DNA from: Verrucomicrobiales bacterium
GTDB taxonomy: Bacteria > Verrucomicrobiota > Verrucomicrobiia > Verrucomicrobiales > SKLO01
Assembly: GCA_007123195.1 (NCBI GenBank)
Contig: SKLO01000610.1
Location: forward strand, 1-6,983
DNA length: 6,983 bases
Reading direction: 5' to 3'
Shown here in pieces: positions 1 through 6,883 of this stretch. The number at the start of each line of letters is the position of its first letter. Position 1 is the stretch's first letter. The notes beneath the pieces were generated by a model. It did not search any database. It was not told the origin of the DNA and was given only the letters and a program-made list of their open reading frames with translations. A program made the translations under genes and the position numbers.

Positions 1-103
1 CTGATGCAATGGTAAACGGCCGGTTTGTCCGCTGAACCCTCCCTGCTCGCCGGCCACGCCAGCCATCTGCAACGTCTCATGCCCCATGCTACCACCCCCA
101 CCT

Positions 104-168
104 CCCCCCGCAAGCACAATCGCATACAAAGTGTCAGACACTCTGTATCCGGTTGTGCTTGCGGGGGG
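104..168. repeat. Long near-perfect inverted repeat, REP/MITE-like hairpin
   Basis: Arms 104-135 and 137-168 are reverse complements at 29 of 32 positions, with only base 136 between them. The outer part is a run of C facing a run of G, followed by GCAAGCACAA facing TTGTGCTTGC. The centre is GTGTC-A-GACAC. There is no T tract after it, so it is not a typical intrinsic terminator. From general knowledge, dispersed palindromes with a GTGTC(A/T)GACAC core occur in several phyla and are often linked to REP-associated (IS200-like, Y1) tyrosine transposases. Assigning this copy to such a family is inference, and no transposase gene is present in the window. As RNA or single-stranded DNA it would fold very stably. 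Confidence 0.8.
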
Positions 169-185
169 GCAGCTGCTGACAACGC

Positions 186-200
186 CGGTCCGGCGGACCG
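186..200. repeat. Short GC-rich inverted repeat
   Basis: CGGTCCG (186-192) and CGGACCG (194-200) are perfect reverse complements separated by one base. It lies 18 bases after the larger hairpin and is not followed by a T tract. It may be a secondary structure of the same repeat island or a chance palindrome in GC-rich DNA. No function is assigned. Confidence 0.4.
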
Positions 201-244
201 ACCCAGACCCAGCGCCTCGCCCCGCCACCCGCTTCGGTCAAGGC

Positions 245-263
245 TTGACAATGTAGTTACACT
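245..263 (+). promoter_or_regulatory. Possible -35 element with TGTA-gt-TACA dyad upstream of vccB
   Basis: A perfect TTGACA (245-250) is directly followed by the small dyad TGTA-gt-TACA (252-261). It lies about 80 bases before the vccB start, a plausible place for the cassette promoter. No good -10 hexamer is found 16-18 bases downstream (the sequence there reads tttctg), so a sigma-70 promoter is only half supported. The dyad next to the -35 could be an operator, but no known regulator is assigned. Confidence 0.25.
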
Positions 264-328
264 GGGGTTTCTGACTGGCTTGTCTTGCCACGCTCTCTGC
301 ATTGACTCACAAAACGCCTCTATATTCC

Positions 329-838
329 ATGCCACCCCGGTCCCTACGGCGATCCCAACCGCCACGTCCATCGCCGAACCAGTGCCGGGATCGTCGCCGC
401 GCTTTCTCACTGGTCGAAGTGACCATCGCCATCGGCGTCGTGAGCCTCGGCCTGCTGTCGGTCGTCGCCTTGCTGTCCTCCGCCAGCCAAGGCGCGCGCG
501 AGGCTACTTCCTACTGGATCGGTCAACAAATCGCCGCCCGCGCCGTCGGCGACCTCCAGTTGATGCCCTGGCATGAGATCGCCGCCACCGACAGCCGCAC
601 CACGATCCACGACCGTGAAGGCCGGGCGCTGCCGTCCGGTCACCCGGTGGAGCCCGCCGAGTTCACCTCGCGCATCAGTGTGATTGCCGATGGCCCCCAC
701 GCCTACGATGTCGTCGTCCACGTCGCCTCCCTGCCCGGCCCGCTAGGCGCCGAGGCGATCGACCGGCTGCGCTCCGGCCAAGGCCACCACCCGCAAGTCC
801 GGACCTACCCGACCCGGCTGGCCCGGCTTGAGAAATAG
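329..838 (+). CDS. vccB: Verru_Chthon cassette protein B, type IV prepilin-like (GspI/PilV-like)
   Basis: Encodes 169 residues from the ATG at 329. The same frame can be opened at a TTG at 302, but ATG gives a compact basic leader and is preferred. No Shine-Dalgarno sequence precedes either start. The leader is rich in Pro and Arg and ends RDRRRA. It is followed by FSLVEVTIAIGVV, a prepilin N-terminal signature with probable cleavage A25|F26, Glu at mature position +5 (E30) and a hydrophobic helix at about 26-50. The rest is a short soluble domain ending RTYPTRLARLEK, a tail I recall as typical of the family. The only Cys lies in the leader. It is the first gene of the cassette, 42 bases before vccC. 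By analogy with type II secretion minor pseudopilins it resembles GspI/PilV and would sit in the inner membrane or a pseudopilus. No function has been shown that I know of. Confidence 0.85.
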   Translation: MPPRSLRRSQPPRPSPNQCRDRRRAFSLVEVTIAIGVVSLGLLSVVALLSSASQGAREATSYWIGQQIAARAVGDLQLMPWHEIAATDSRTTIHDREGRALPSGHPVEPAEFTSRISVIADGPHAYDVVVHVASLPGPLGAEAIDRLRSGQGHHPQVRTYPTRLARLEK

Positions 839-880
839 TCCATCGAACCGCCACGCCCACGTCCAGGCCCTCCGCCGACC

Positions 881-1993
881 ATGAACCGCCCCCGAGCCGC
901 CGCCATCTCCTGCCTGTCGCCAACCCGTGCGGCGCCGCCCTCGCGCCACCCTGTGTGGGCGTTCACCTTGGTCGAGCTGATGGTCGCCATGTCCATCCTC
1001 AGTGTGATTTTGCTCACTCTGGCTTCGGTGGTCCAGCAAACCACCCGCTCCTGGGGCCTCGCGCGCGGCCAGCTGGAACAGTTCCGCGAAGCGGAGGTGG
1101 CCTTTGACGCCATGACGCGGCGCATCAGCGACTCAGTGCTGAACACCTACTACGACTACGAATTTCCCGGCGGCAACACCAGCCGCACCCCCACCCGATA
1201 CGTGCGCCAGTCGGAGCTTCACTTCGTCGCCGGCCAGGCCCGCTCCGGCTCGACCACCCCGCCCCTGCTGCCTGCCTTGGCCAACGCCGCCCCCGGCCAG
1301 GCGGTGTTTTTCCAGGGCCCGTTCGGCGACCATGACACCACCGACTGGATTGGGCTCAATACGCTGCTCAACAGCTGGGGCTACTTCGTCACCTTCGGCG
1401 ACGACCGCGACACCCGACCCGGCTTCCTCGCCCCCGACGACCCGGCCCCGCGCCACCGCTTCCGCCTGATCGAATTTCGCCAGCCCTCCGAGGCCTTCCT
1501 GGTCTACCGCGAAAAGCTATCCGCCAGCGGCACCAGCCCCGCCAACCTCTACCGCTGGTTCCGCGATCCCGTCGGCGCCGGCCAAGGCCTCGAAGTCCTG
1601 GCCGAAAACGTCGTCGCCCTGATCCTGAGACCACTGGCTCCCGAGGGCGACCTCGACCAGCCCACCGACCTTGCCCCGGCCTATCACTACGACACCCGGG
1701 CATTCCAGCACAACGTCGGCGGCACCTTCCAGCGCGAGCGCTCGCGCCACCAGCTGCCGCCCCTGCTGGAGATCACCCTGGTCGTGATCGATGAGGCCTC
1801 GGCCGTGCGCCTGCAATCGATGCACGGCGACCAAGCGCCCGATTTCGGCATCGATTCCCTGTTCAAAAACGCCGCCAACTTTGCCGACGACCTCGAATCC
1901 CTGGCCCGGACCCTTGAACAGCAACGCGTCAGCCACCGCATTCTCACCCGCACTGTGCGCCTGCGCAACGCGCGCTGGAGCGCCTTCGACTGA
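881..1993 (+). CDS. vccC: Verru_Chthon cassette protein C, type IV prepilin-like (GspJ-like)
   Basis: Encodes 370 residues from the ATG at 881, with no visible Shine-Dalgarno sequence. The 27-residue leader ends PVWA. It is followed by FTLVELMVAMSIL, with predicted cleavage A27|F28, Glu at +5 (E32) and a membrane helix at about 28-52. Downstream, FREAEVAFDAMTRRIS (from residue 68) resembles the start of GspJ-type minor pseudopilins. Segments I recognise from the cassette C family follow: YVRQSELHF (about 107-115), AVFFQGPFG (141-149), GYFVTFGDDRDTRPGFL (167-183) and LAENVVALILRP (240-251). The mature protein has no Cys. It begins 42 bases after vccB and ends 9 bases before vccD, consistent with one transcript. 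The likely role, an envelope pseudopilin partner of VccB, VccD and VccA, is inferred from domain type and gene order. Confidence 0.88.
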   Translation: MNRPRAAAISCLSPTRAAPPSRHPVWAFTLVELMVAMSILSVILLTLASVVQQTTRSWGLARGQLEQFREAEVAFDAMTRRISDSVLNTYYDYEFPGGNTSRTPTRYVRQSELHFVAGQARSGSTTPPLLPALANAAPGQAVFFQGPFGDHDTTDWIGLNTLLNSWGYFVTFGDDRDTRPGFLAPDDPAPRHRFRLIEFRQPSEAFLVYREKLSASGTSPANLYRWFRDPVGAGQGLEVLAENVVALILRPLAPEGDLDQPTDLAPAYHYDTRAFQHNVGGTFQRERSRHQLPPLLEITLVVIDEASAVRLQSMHGDQAPDFGIDSLFKNAANFADDLESLARTLEQQRVSHRILTRTVRLRNARWSAFD

Positions 1994-2002
1994 GCCACCC
2001 CC

Positions 2003-2749
2003 ATGACCACGCAACCCCGACCCCAAGCCCCTGCACCGGGCGCGACCATGACCGGTCCACACGCCCACGCACCCGGCCAGACCCAAGGCCAGCGCCGACG
2101 CGCGGCCGCCGGCCGCCCGGCCTTTACTCTGGTCGAACTGCTGGTGGTTGTTGCGATCATGGGCGTGCTGATTGCGCTCACGGCCGCCGGCACCCTCGGG
2201 CTGATCACCTCGGCCCGTCTCGCCGAGGCCACCAGCCTGGTCCATCAGGAACTGACCAACGCCGCTCGCCACGCCCAACTGCACGACCGCGAAGTGGAAG
2301 TGCGTCTGTTCGCCACGCCGGACCCCGCCGGCGAGGGCAGCTCGTTCCGCCTGCTCCAGTTTTTCGTCATTGATCCGCCGTCCGATCCCGGTGCCAACGG
2401 CTACACCCGCCCCGGCAGCGGTGCCATGCAAACCGCCGGCACCGCCATGGGCGCCCCCGTGCGGCTGCCCGAGGGCGTTGTGTTCCACACCGCCGACGAC
2501 TTCAGCACCCTGCTCACCGACCCCGCGCGCCGGGCCCCGGCCGGGATCAACCTGCCCGACCAGAGCGCCACCGACGTGCGCCGCTTCCGCCTCATGCCGC
2601 GCGGCGGCACCGACCTCGCGCGCGGCCGCCACTGGACCCTGACGTTGTGCGAACACCGGCTGGCCACCCTGCCCGGGCTGCCGGACGACTTCAGCACCAT
2701 GCGCATCGAGCCATCGACCGGCCGCATGATCTGGTTTCGCCCCAACTGA
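2003..2749 (+). CDS. vccD: Verru_Chthon cassette protein D, type IV prepilin-like (GspH/FimT-like)
   Basis: Encodes 248 residues from the ATG at 2003, only 9 bases after the vccC stop, so translation may be coupled. An in-frame ATG at 2048 (M16) would shorten the leader to 25 residues and match vccB and vccC better. Neither start has a Shine-Dalgarno sequence. The leader ends GQRRRAAAGRPA. It is followed by FTLVELLVVVAIMGVLIAL, with cleavage A40|F41, Glu at +5 (E45) and a membrane helix at about 41-66. Beyond it, EVEVRLF (97-103) and RLPEGVVF (154-161) fit the beta-rich GspH/FimT-like head, and AMQTAGTAMG (from 141) is a segment I associate with the cassette D family. There is a single Cys near the C terminus. 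It is probably a minor pseudopilin-like envelope protein, with function unproven. Confidence 0.86.
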   Translation: MTTQPRPQAPAPGATMTGPHAHAPGQTQGQRRRAAAGRPAFTLVELLVVVAIMGVLIALTAAGTLGLITSARLAEATSLVHQELTNAARHAQLHDREVEVRLFATPDPAGEGSSFRLLQFFVIDPPSDPGANGYTRPGSGAMQTAGTAMGAPVRLPEGVVFHTADDFSTLLTDPARRAPAGINLPDQSATDVRRFRLMPRGGTDLARGRHWTLTLCEHRLATLPGLPDDFSTMRIEPSTGRMIWFRPN

Positions 2750-2772
2750 CCCACCGGCCCGGGCCAGACCCT

Positions 2773-2799
2773 TTCCGGCACCCCCCTGCGGAGTTTTTT
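2773..2799 (+). terminator. Possible intrinsic terminator or attenuator between vccD and vccA
   Basis: The stem 2773-2780 (TTCCGGCA) pairs with 2787-2793 (TGCGGAG). It has seven pairs, including one G-T wobble, a single bulged G at 2778 and a C6 loop. It is followed directly by six T (2794-2799). This is the layout of a weak Rho-independent terminator inside the operon, and it could reduce vccA expression relative to the three small genes. The stem is short and bulged, so full termination is doubtful. Confidence 0.4.
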
Positions 2800-2827
2800 G
2801 CAACCCCCGATTTCCGAGCATCAATCC

Positions 2828-5800
2828 ATGCGCCCAATCCAGTCCCGTCACCCGCGCCGCCGCGCCGTCTCCGACCGTCGACCCCGAGTGCGCCGCTCCG
2901 GCGTGGCCTTGCTGACCACCGTCATCGTGCTCGCCCTGGTGACCGTGCTGGTGATTTCGTTCCTGTTCGCCGTGCGCTCCATGCAACGCGCCAGCGTCCA
3001 GGCCGACAGCGAGTTCAGGCTCGGCAACCTGCGCGACACCGCGATCAACCTGGCCATCGACCAACTGCGCCGCGGCACTTCCCACGCCGACGGCTACTGG
3101 GTGTCCCAACCCGGCGCCATCAGGACCTTCGACCGCCAGTCCGGCGCCCCGCGGCGGATCTACAAACTCTACAGCTCCGACCGCATGACCATCGACGACG
3201 CCTCCTCGATGGGGTCGGCCGCTGAAGTGCAGCTGGAGGCCGACGTGCCCGGCGATTGGAACGAACGGCCCGGCGCCTACGCCGATCTGAATGAACCGCG
3301 CCTGTTTGCCACCACCGGCGACCTCCACTTCCCCATTGTCGACCCCCGGCTCTACGACGGTGTTGACGGTGCCGGCTCCGCCACGCCGGAAGGTTTCCGC
3401 TACCATGGCGCCCATGCCAGCGGCGGCGGCGCCGTGGCCGGCGTCATCGGTCCCCAGCAGGCCGCCGACCCCGGCGACCAGCGGCTGCCGATGCCCGTGC
3501 GCTGGATCTACCTGCTGCGCGACGGCACCCGCGGCACCCTCGCGGACGACGGCCGGTTTCAAGCCCTCGACCCCGGCGCGCCCGCCGCCGGCCCTGACAA
3601 CCCCATCAGCGGACGCATCGCCTTCTGGGTGGATGACGAAAGCACCAAGATCAACGTCAACACCGCCTCCGAAGGCATTGCCTGGGACACCCCGCGGGCC
3701 GCCACCCCGGAGGACGTCGACTTCGCCCGTCACATCCCGGTCAAGAACGAGGTCCAGCGCTTTGGGGGTCACCCCGCCAGCACCTCATTGAGCACCGTAT
3801 TCTTCCCCCGCCGCCGGTTTGATCCCGACGACCCGCAGGACCGCGAGCGGTTGCTCGCCATCTACCGGATCAATCCGCGGGTGAACGCCGGCGACACCGG
3901 CCGGCTCGCCCCTTCCCCCTCCGCCCGGCGCCAGCCCATCGCGTTCAAGAGCGACCGCCTTTATGCCGGCATCGACGAGCTGCTGCTCGACGAGGACCGG
4001 GTGCCGCAGGCGCTGTTTTCCGAGGTCGGCAGCCAGCGGTTGCGGCAGGCGCGCTTTCTTCTCACCGCCGGCAGCCAGGCGCCCGAGGTCACGATTGCCG
4101 GCACCCCGAGAGTCAGCCTGTGGCCGGTGTTCCACCAAGACCATGACAACCGCCGCACCGCCTACGACCGGCTCATGACCCGCGCCGCGGAGATCGGCGG
4201 GCGGCCCTATTACTTCCGTCGTAACTCACCCTTCACCGACATGACGGAATTCAGTGACGGACTCATCACCAACGCCGAACTCGCTCTTCACCTGATGCAC
4301 CTGGCCGGCTCGACCGAACTCGGCTACCCGCGCTCCTTCCTCAACAAGTACGACAACGCCAACTCCATCAACGACGCCTCCGCCCGCAACATGGTAGTCG
4401 GCATTGTCAGCTTCATGGAGACCTTGCGCCAGATCAACCTGCACGACAACACCATCGCCCCCAACGGCTCGCCGGTGCTGCCCTACGCCAGCCCCAACAG
4501 CAACTTCAAGGGCACCCACATGCCCGGACAGGTCAACTCCATCCATCCCGGCCGCTGGGTGTCCCCAGTCAATTCCCGCCTCGGCGGCCCCAGCGTCAGG
4601 GTCGGCCCGATCGGCCGCGAAACCACCCTCTCCGAAGTCGGCCTCGCCTTCTCGCTGGCCGCCGAGCATCGCCCTGACGGCACCAAGATCAACCCCGATC
4701 TGGTCGAGGCGCTCGAGCTGCCCCAGGGATTCAAGGCCATTCAGGGCGCCGGCTTGTTCGAAGGCTTCTCCCCCGGCCAGGGCTACACCATGCACGCCCC
4801 CGGCACCGGTGTGCGCGCCGTGTTCGGCGGCATCCGCATCAACAACCAGGCCCCCGTGGTCAAGGCCGAGCCGCGCGAGAATCTCACCCGCTGGGGCGTG
4901 CACGGCTTCGGCACCCGCAGCGGCGAACTCGGCATGACCATCCGCAACGTCCACCAGAAGCCCTGGTTCACCGGCTGGGCCGGCTCCATGAGCCGCCACC
5001 TGTTCGCCGACCATGTCCCCGCCATGACCTCCGGCGACATCGCCCGGCACAATTTCCACGACGAGCCGCGAATCAACAACTTCACCACCCGCGCCTACGA
5101 CCCCATCACCGGCGAACTCGAGATCCCCGCCGTCTACACCCGCGGCTACTTCATCATCCCCTCGTCCGCCACCACCATGACCCTCAGTTCCGGCGTCGTC
5201 ACCATCAGCGCCGAGGACCAGCGCTACGAGGTCGGCAGCAAATACACCTACCACCTCCAGTTCCCCACCACCACCGTGCCGGTTCCCGAGGAACCCGCCG
5301 AGCGCGCCCTGACATGGCGACAACGCTACCTCGACGCCGCCCAGAACGACTTCGCCAACCCGGAACTGCTCGACCAGAACGACACCGTGCGCACCGTGGT
5401 CGTGCGCCACAACGACTACCGCCTGGTCTACATGCGCCAGATCGAAAGCGGCCTGCCGCAGGCCAACCGCATGTTCACCCCCCACCCCGACTACCACGAC
5501 AGCACCCGCCGCCAGGTGCACTCGTTCACCCTCTCCGACGGCGCCCCTGAACCCGGCGCCACTTTCCAGCGCGGCCTTGTCAACGGCGTCAATTACGCCG
5601 ACCACGTGCGCCCCGACTTTCCCGTCAGCCCCGCCAACCCGGTGTTCGGCAGCCACCTGTCCGGCTACCCCCACGCGATCGACCCCGACCTCACCCGCGA
5701 CTGGGACAACGGCACCGGCATTGCCCCCGACGGCGCCTACTGGACCAAGGTCGACGACACCGCACGCGTGTTCGACGGGGCCACCCCGCCCTACTTCCAC

Positions 5801-6709
5801 ACGCTCTGGGATGGCGCCGACATCCACAGCGGCGAGGAATCGATCGCCCCCAACCAGATGGTGCCCTCCGCCGTGGTGTTCGGTTCCATCCCCTCGCTCG
5901 CCGCCACCGGCGTGCCCTGGACCACCTACCTGTTCCGCCCTGACATCACCCCCAACGGCCACATCGGCAGCGCCAACCGCGGCCTCACCGGGGCCATGCC
6001 CGGCGCTCCGCCCGACCACCGCATCCTCGACTGGTTCTGGATGCCCGTGGTCCAGCCTTACGCCGTCAGCGAACCCTTCTCCACCGCCGGCAAGATCAAC
6101 CTCAACCACCGGCTTGCCCCGTTCGGCCACATCCACCGCGCCACCGGGTTGCATGCGGTGATGAAATCCGAGCGCCTGCTCGCCATCCCCACCGGCGCCG
6201 GCCAGAGCTACAAGAACTACAACGCCGCCAACGGCAACACCGGCTGGCGTCACTGGATCGATGCCGAACAAACCCTGCGCCAGTTCGACCAGCGGTTCGA
6301 CAGCGGCGACGTGTTCCGATTCCCCTCCGAGATCTGCGAACTGTTCCTCGTGCCCGAGGGCCAGAGCGTTGAAACCATGCCCGCGTTCTGGAACAACCAC
6401 CGCCTCACCGGCAACAACACCCTCGAGCGCCCCTACGCCAACATCTACCCGCGCCTCACCACCCAGTCGAACAGCTACCGGGTGCATTTCCTGGTGCAAA
6501 CCATCGGCAAATCCCGCGCCACGCCGCCGGACCGCTTCGTACCGGGCGCCGACCGGATCAGCGGCACCCTCCAGGGCGAGGCGCCGGTCGAGCGTTACAT
6601 CGACCCCAACGACCCCGGCTTGCCTGACCATGTCGCCAACCCCTCCGCCCCGCCGCTCGACCAGTTCTACCAGTGGCGCATCGTCTACGTGCGCCGCTTC
6701 GCGCCGTAA
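2828..6709 (+). CDS. vccA: Verru_Chthon cassette protein A, giant GspK-like envelope protein
   Basis: Encodes 1293 residues from the ATG at 2828. An in-frame TTG at 2798 overlaps the T tract of the preceding hairpin and is less likely, although GGAG (2790-2793) lies just before it. The leader has ten Arg and ends VRRSG. VALLTTVIVLALVTVLVISF follows as a membrane helix (about 26-49), with Thr rather than Glu at +5. This matches the N terminus of GspK minor pseudopilins, with probable cleavage G25|V26. Segments I recognise from the cassette A family include MPVRWIYLLRDGT (from 222), WVDDESTKINVNTASEG (267-283), GHPASTSLS (314-322), APEVTIAGTPRVSLWPVF (418-435), a second KINLN motif (1089-1093) and ERYIDPNDPGLPDH (1255-1268). 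The KINVNTA motif also occurs in GspK, but VccA is about four times the usual GspK length. It has one Cys (1170) and no recognisable enzyme domain. It is the last gene of the cassette and probably faces the periplasm or outside. Its function is unknown. Confidence 0.9.
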   Translation: MRPIQSRHPRRRAVSDRRPRVRRSGVALLTTVIVLALVTVLVISFLFAVRSMQRASVQADSEFRLGNLRDTAINLAIDQLRRGTSHADGYWVSQPGAIRTFDRQSGAPRRIYKLYSSDRMTIDDASSMGSAAEVQLEADVPGDWNERPGAYADLNEPRLFATTGDLHFPIVDPRLYDGVDGAGSATPEGFRYHGAHASGGGAVAGVIGPQQAADPGDQRLPMPVRWIYLLRDGTRGTLADDGRFQALDPGAPAAGPDNPISGRIAFWVDDESTKINVNTASEGIAWDTPRAATPEDVDFARHIPVKNEVQRFGGHPASTSLSTVFFPRRRFDPDDPQDRERLLAIYRINPRVNAGDTGRLAPSPSARRQPIAFKSDRLYAGIDELLLDEDRVPQALFSEVGSQRLRQARFLLTAGSQAPEVTIAGTPRVSLWPVFHQDHDNRRTAYDRLMTRAAEIGGRPYYFRRNSPFTDMTEFSDGLITNAELALHLMHLAGSTELGYPRSFLNKYDNANSINDASARNMVVGIVSFMETLRQINLHDNTIAPNGSPVLPYASPNSNFKGTHMPGQVNSIHPGRWVSPVNSRLGGPSVRVGPIGRETTLSEVGLAFSLAAEHRPDGTKINPDLVEALELPQGFKAIQGAGLFEGFSPGQGYTMHAPGTGVRAVFGGIRINNQAPVVKAEPRENLTRWGVHGFGTRSGELGMTIRNVHQKPWFTGWAGSMSRHLFADHVPAMTSGDIARHNFHDEPRINNFTTRAYDPITGELEIPAVYTRGYFIIPSSATTMTLSSGVVTISAEDQRYEVGSKYTYHLQFPTTTVPVPEEPAERALTWRQRYLDAAQNDFANPELLDQNDTVRTVVVRHNDYRLVYMRQIESGLPQANRMFTPHPDYHDSTRRQVHSFTLSDGAPEPGATFQRGLVNGVNYADHVRPDFPVSPANPVFGSHLSGYPHAIDPDLTRDWDNGTGIAPDGAYWTKVDDTARVFDGATPPYFHTLWDGADIHSGEESIAPNQMVPSAVVFGSIPSLAATGVPWTTYLFRPDITPNGHIGSANRGLTGAMPGAPPDHRILDWFWMPVVQPYAVSEPFSTAGKINLNHRLAPFGHIHRATGLHAVMKSERLLAIPTGAGQSYKNYNAANGNTGWRHWIDAEQTLRQFDQRFDSGDVFRFPSEICELFLVPEGQSVETMPAFWNNHRLTGNNTLERPYANIYPRLTTQSNSYRVHFLVQTIGKSRATPPDRFVPGADRISGTLQGEAPVERYIDPNDPGLPDHVANPSAPPLDQFYQWRIVYVRRFAP

Positions 6710-6759
6710 CGGGCTCGCTCACCGTGCTTCGCCCCGATCCGGTGTGGGTCCAGAGTGCA

Positions 6760-6779
6760 GGCAGACATTCCTGTCTGCC
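6760..6779. repeat. Hairpin repeat copy 1 (GGCAGACA-TTCC-TGTCTGCC)
   Basis: There is a perfect 8-base stem with a TTCC loop, 51 bases after the vccA stop. Bases 6763-6778 are the exact reverse complement of 6884-6899. No T tract follows, so it is not a canonical intrinsic terminator, although it could stabilise the 3' end of the vccA transcript. I associate the AGACATTCCTGTCTGC motif with dispersed intergenic repeats in Verrucomicrobiota-like genomes, from memory and not checked. Confidence 0.7.
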
Positions 6780-6883
6780 GGAGCCAATGGCAGGACGATG
6801 ACCAGACCGCCAGCCCGAGCGCGGGAATCCCACACGATCATCCATGGGTTCGGGACGGGGGTGCGCCGTCGGGGGTGTCGAGA

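Larger units (their letters stand above)
1..328. other. Non-coding leader region upstream of the vcc cassette
   Basis: I see no credible gene here. A frame can be opened from a TTG at 25, but it runs through the long hairpin at 104-168, encodes a low-complexity peptide and continues into vccB in another frame. The first 15 bases read as a short open stretch ending in TAA (13-15), which could be the tail of an upstream gene, but four codons cannot support that. The region contains the hairpin repeat (104-168), a GC-rich hairpin (186-200) and a TTGACA-like element with a small dyad (245-263), all listed separately. Confidence 0.7.

Noticed and set aside
276..290. TGGC...TTGC sequence as a sigma-54 promoter
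   Set aside because: The GG and GC elements are 10 bases apart rather than the required 12.
321..326. TATATT as a -10 promoter element for vccB
   Set aside because: It sits three bases before the ATG, so transcription would begin inside the gene with no later in-frame start before the prepilin motif. The TTGACT at 302-307 is only 13 bases upstream.
25..576. 183-codon plus-strand frame starting at a TTG upstream of vccB
   Set aside because: It reads through the hairpin repeat and overlaps vccB in another frame. It ends in an Arg/Pro-rich stretch typical of a shadow frame and has no domain.
2755..2765. GGCCCGGGCC palindrome after the vccD stop
   Set aside because: A ten-base GC palindrome is expected by chance in DNA of this composition, and nothing around it suggests function.
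1517..3772. 751-codon open frame on the minus strand opposite vccC, vccD and the start of vccA
   Set aside because: It spans two gene boundaries, is dominated by Gly, Val, Ala, Asp, Glu, His and Gln, and has no recognisable domain. The C-rich third positions of the real genes remove antisense stops.
4226..6631. 801-codon open frame on the minus strand opposite vccA
   Set aside because: It has the same codon-bias pattern, with a low-complexity Gly/Val/Ala/Asp/Glu/His composition. The plus-strand VccA protein is clearly the real product.
6760..6779. Hairpin after vccA as a Rho-independent terminator
   Set aside because: No T tract follows the stem, and the same sequence recurs in inverted form nearby, which fits a repeat element better.
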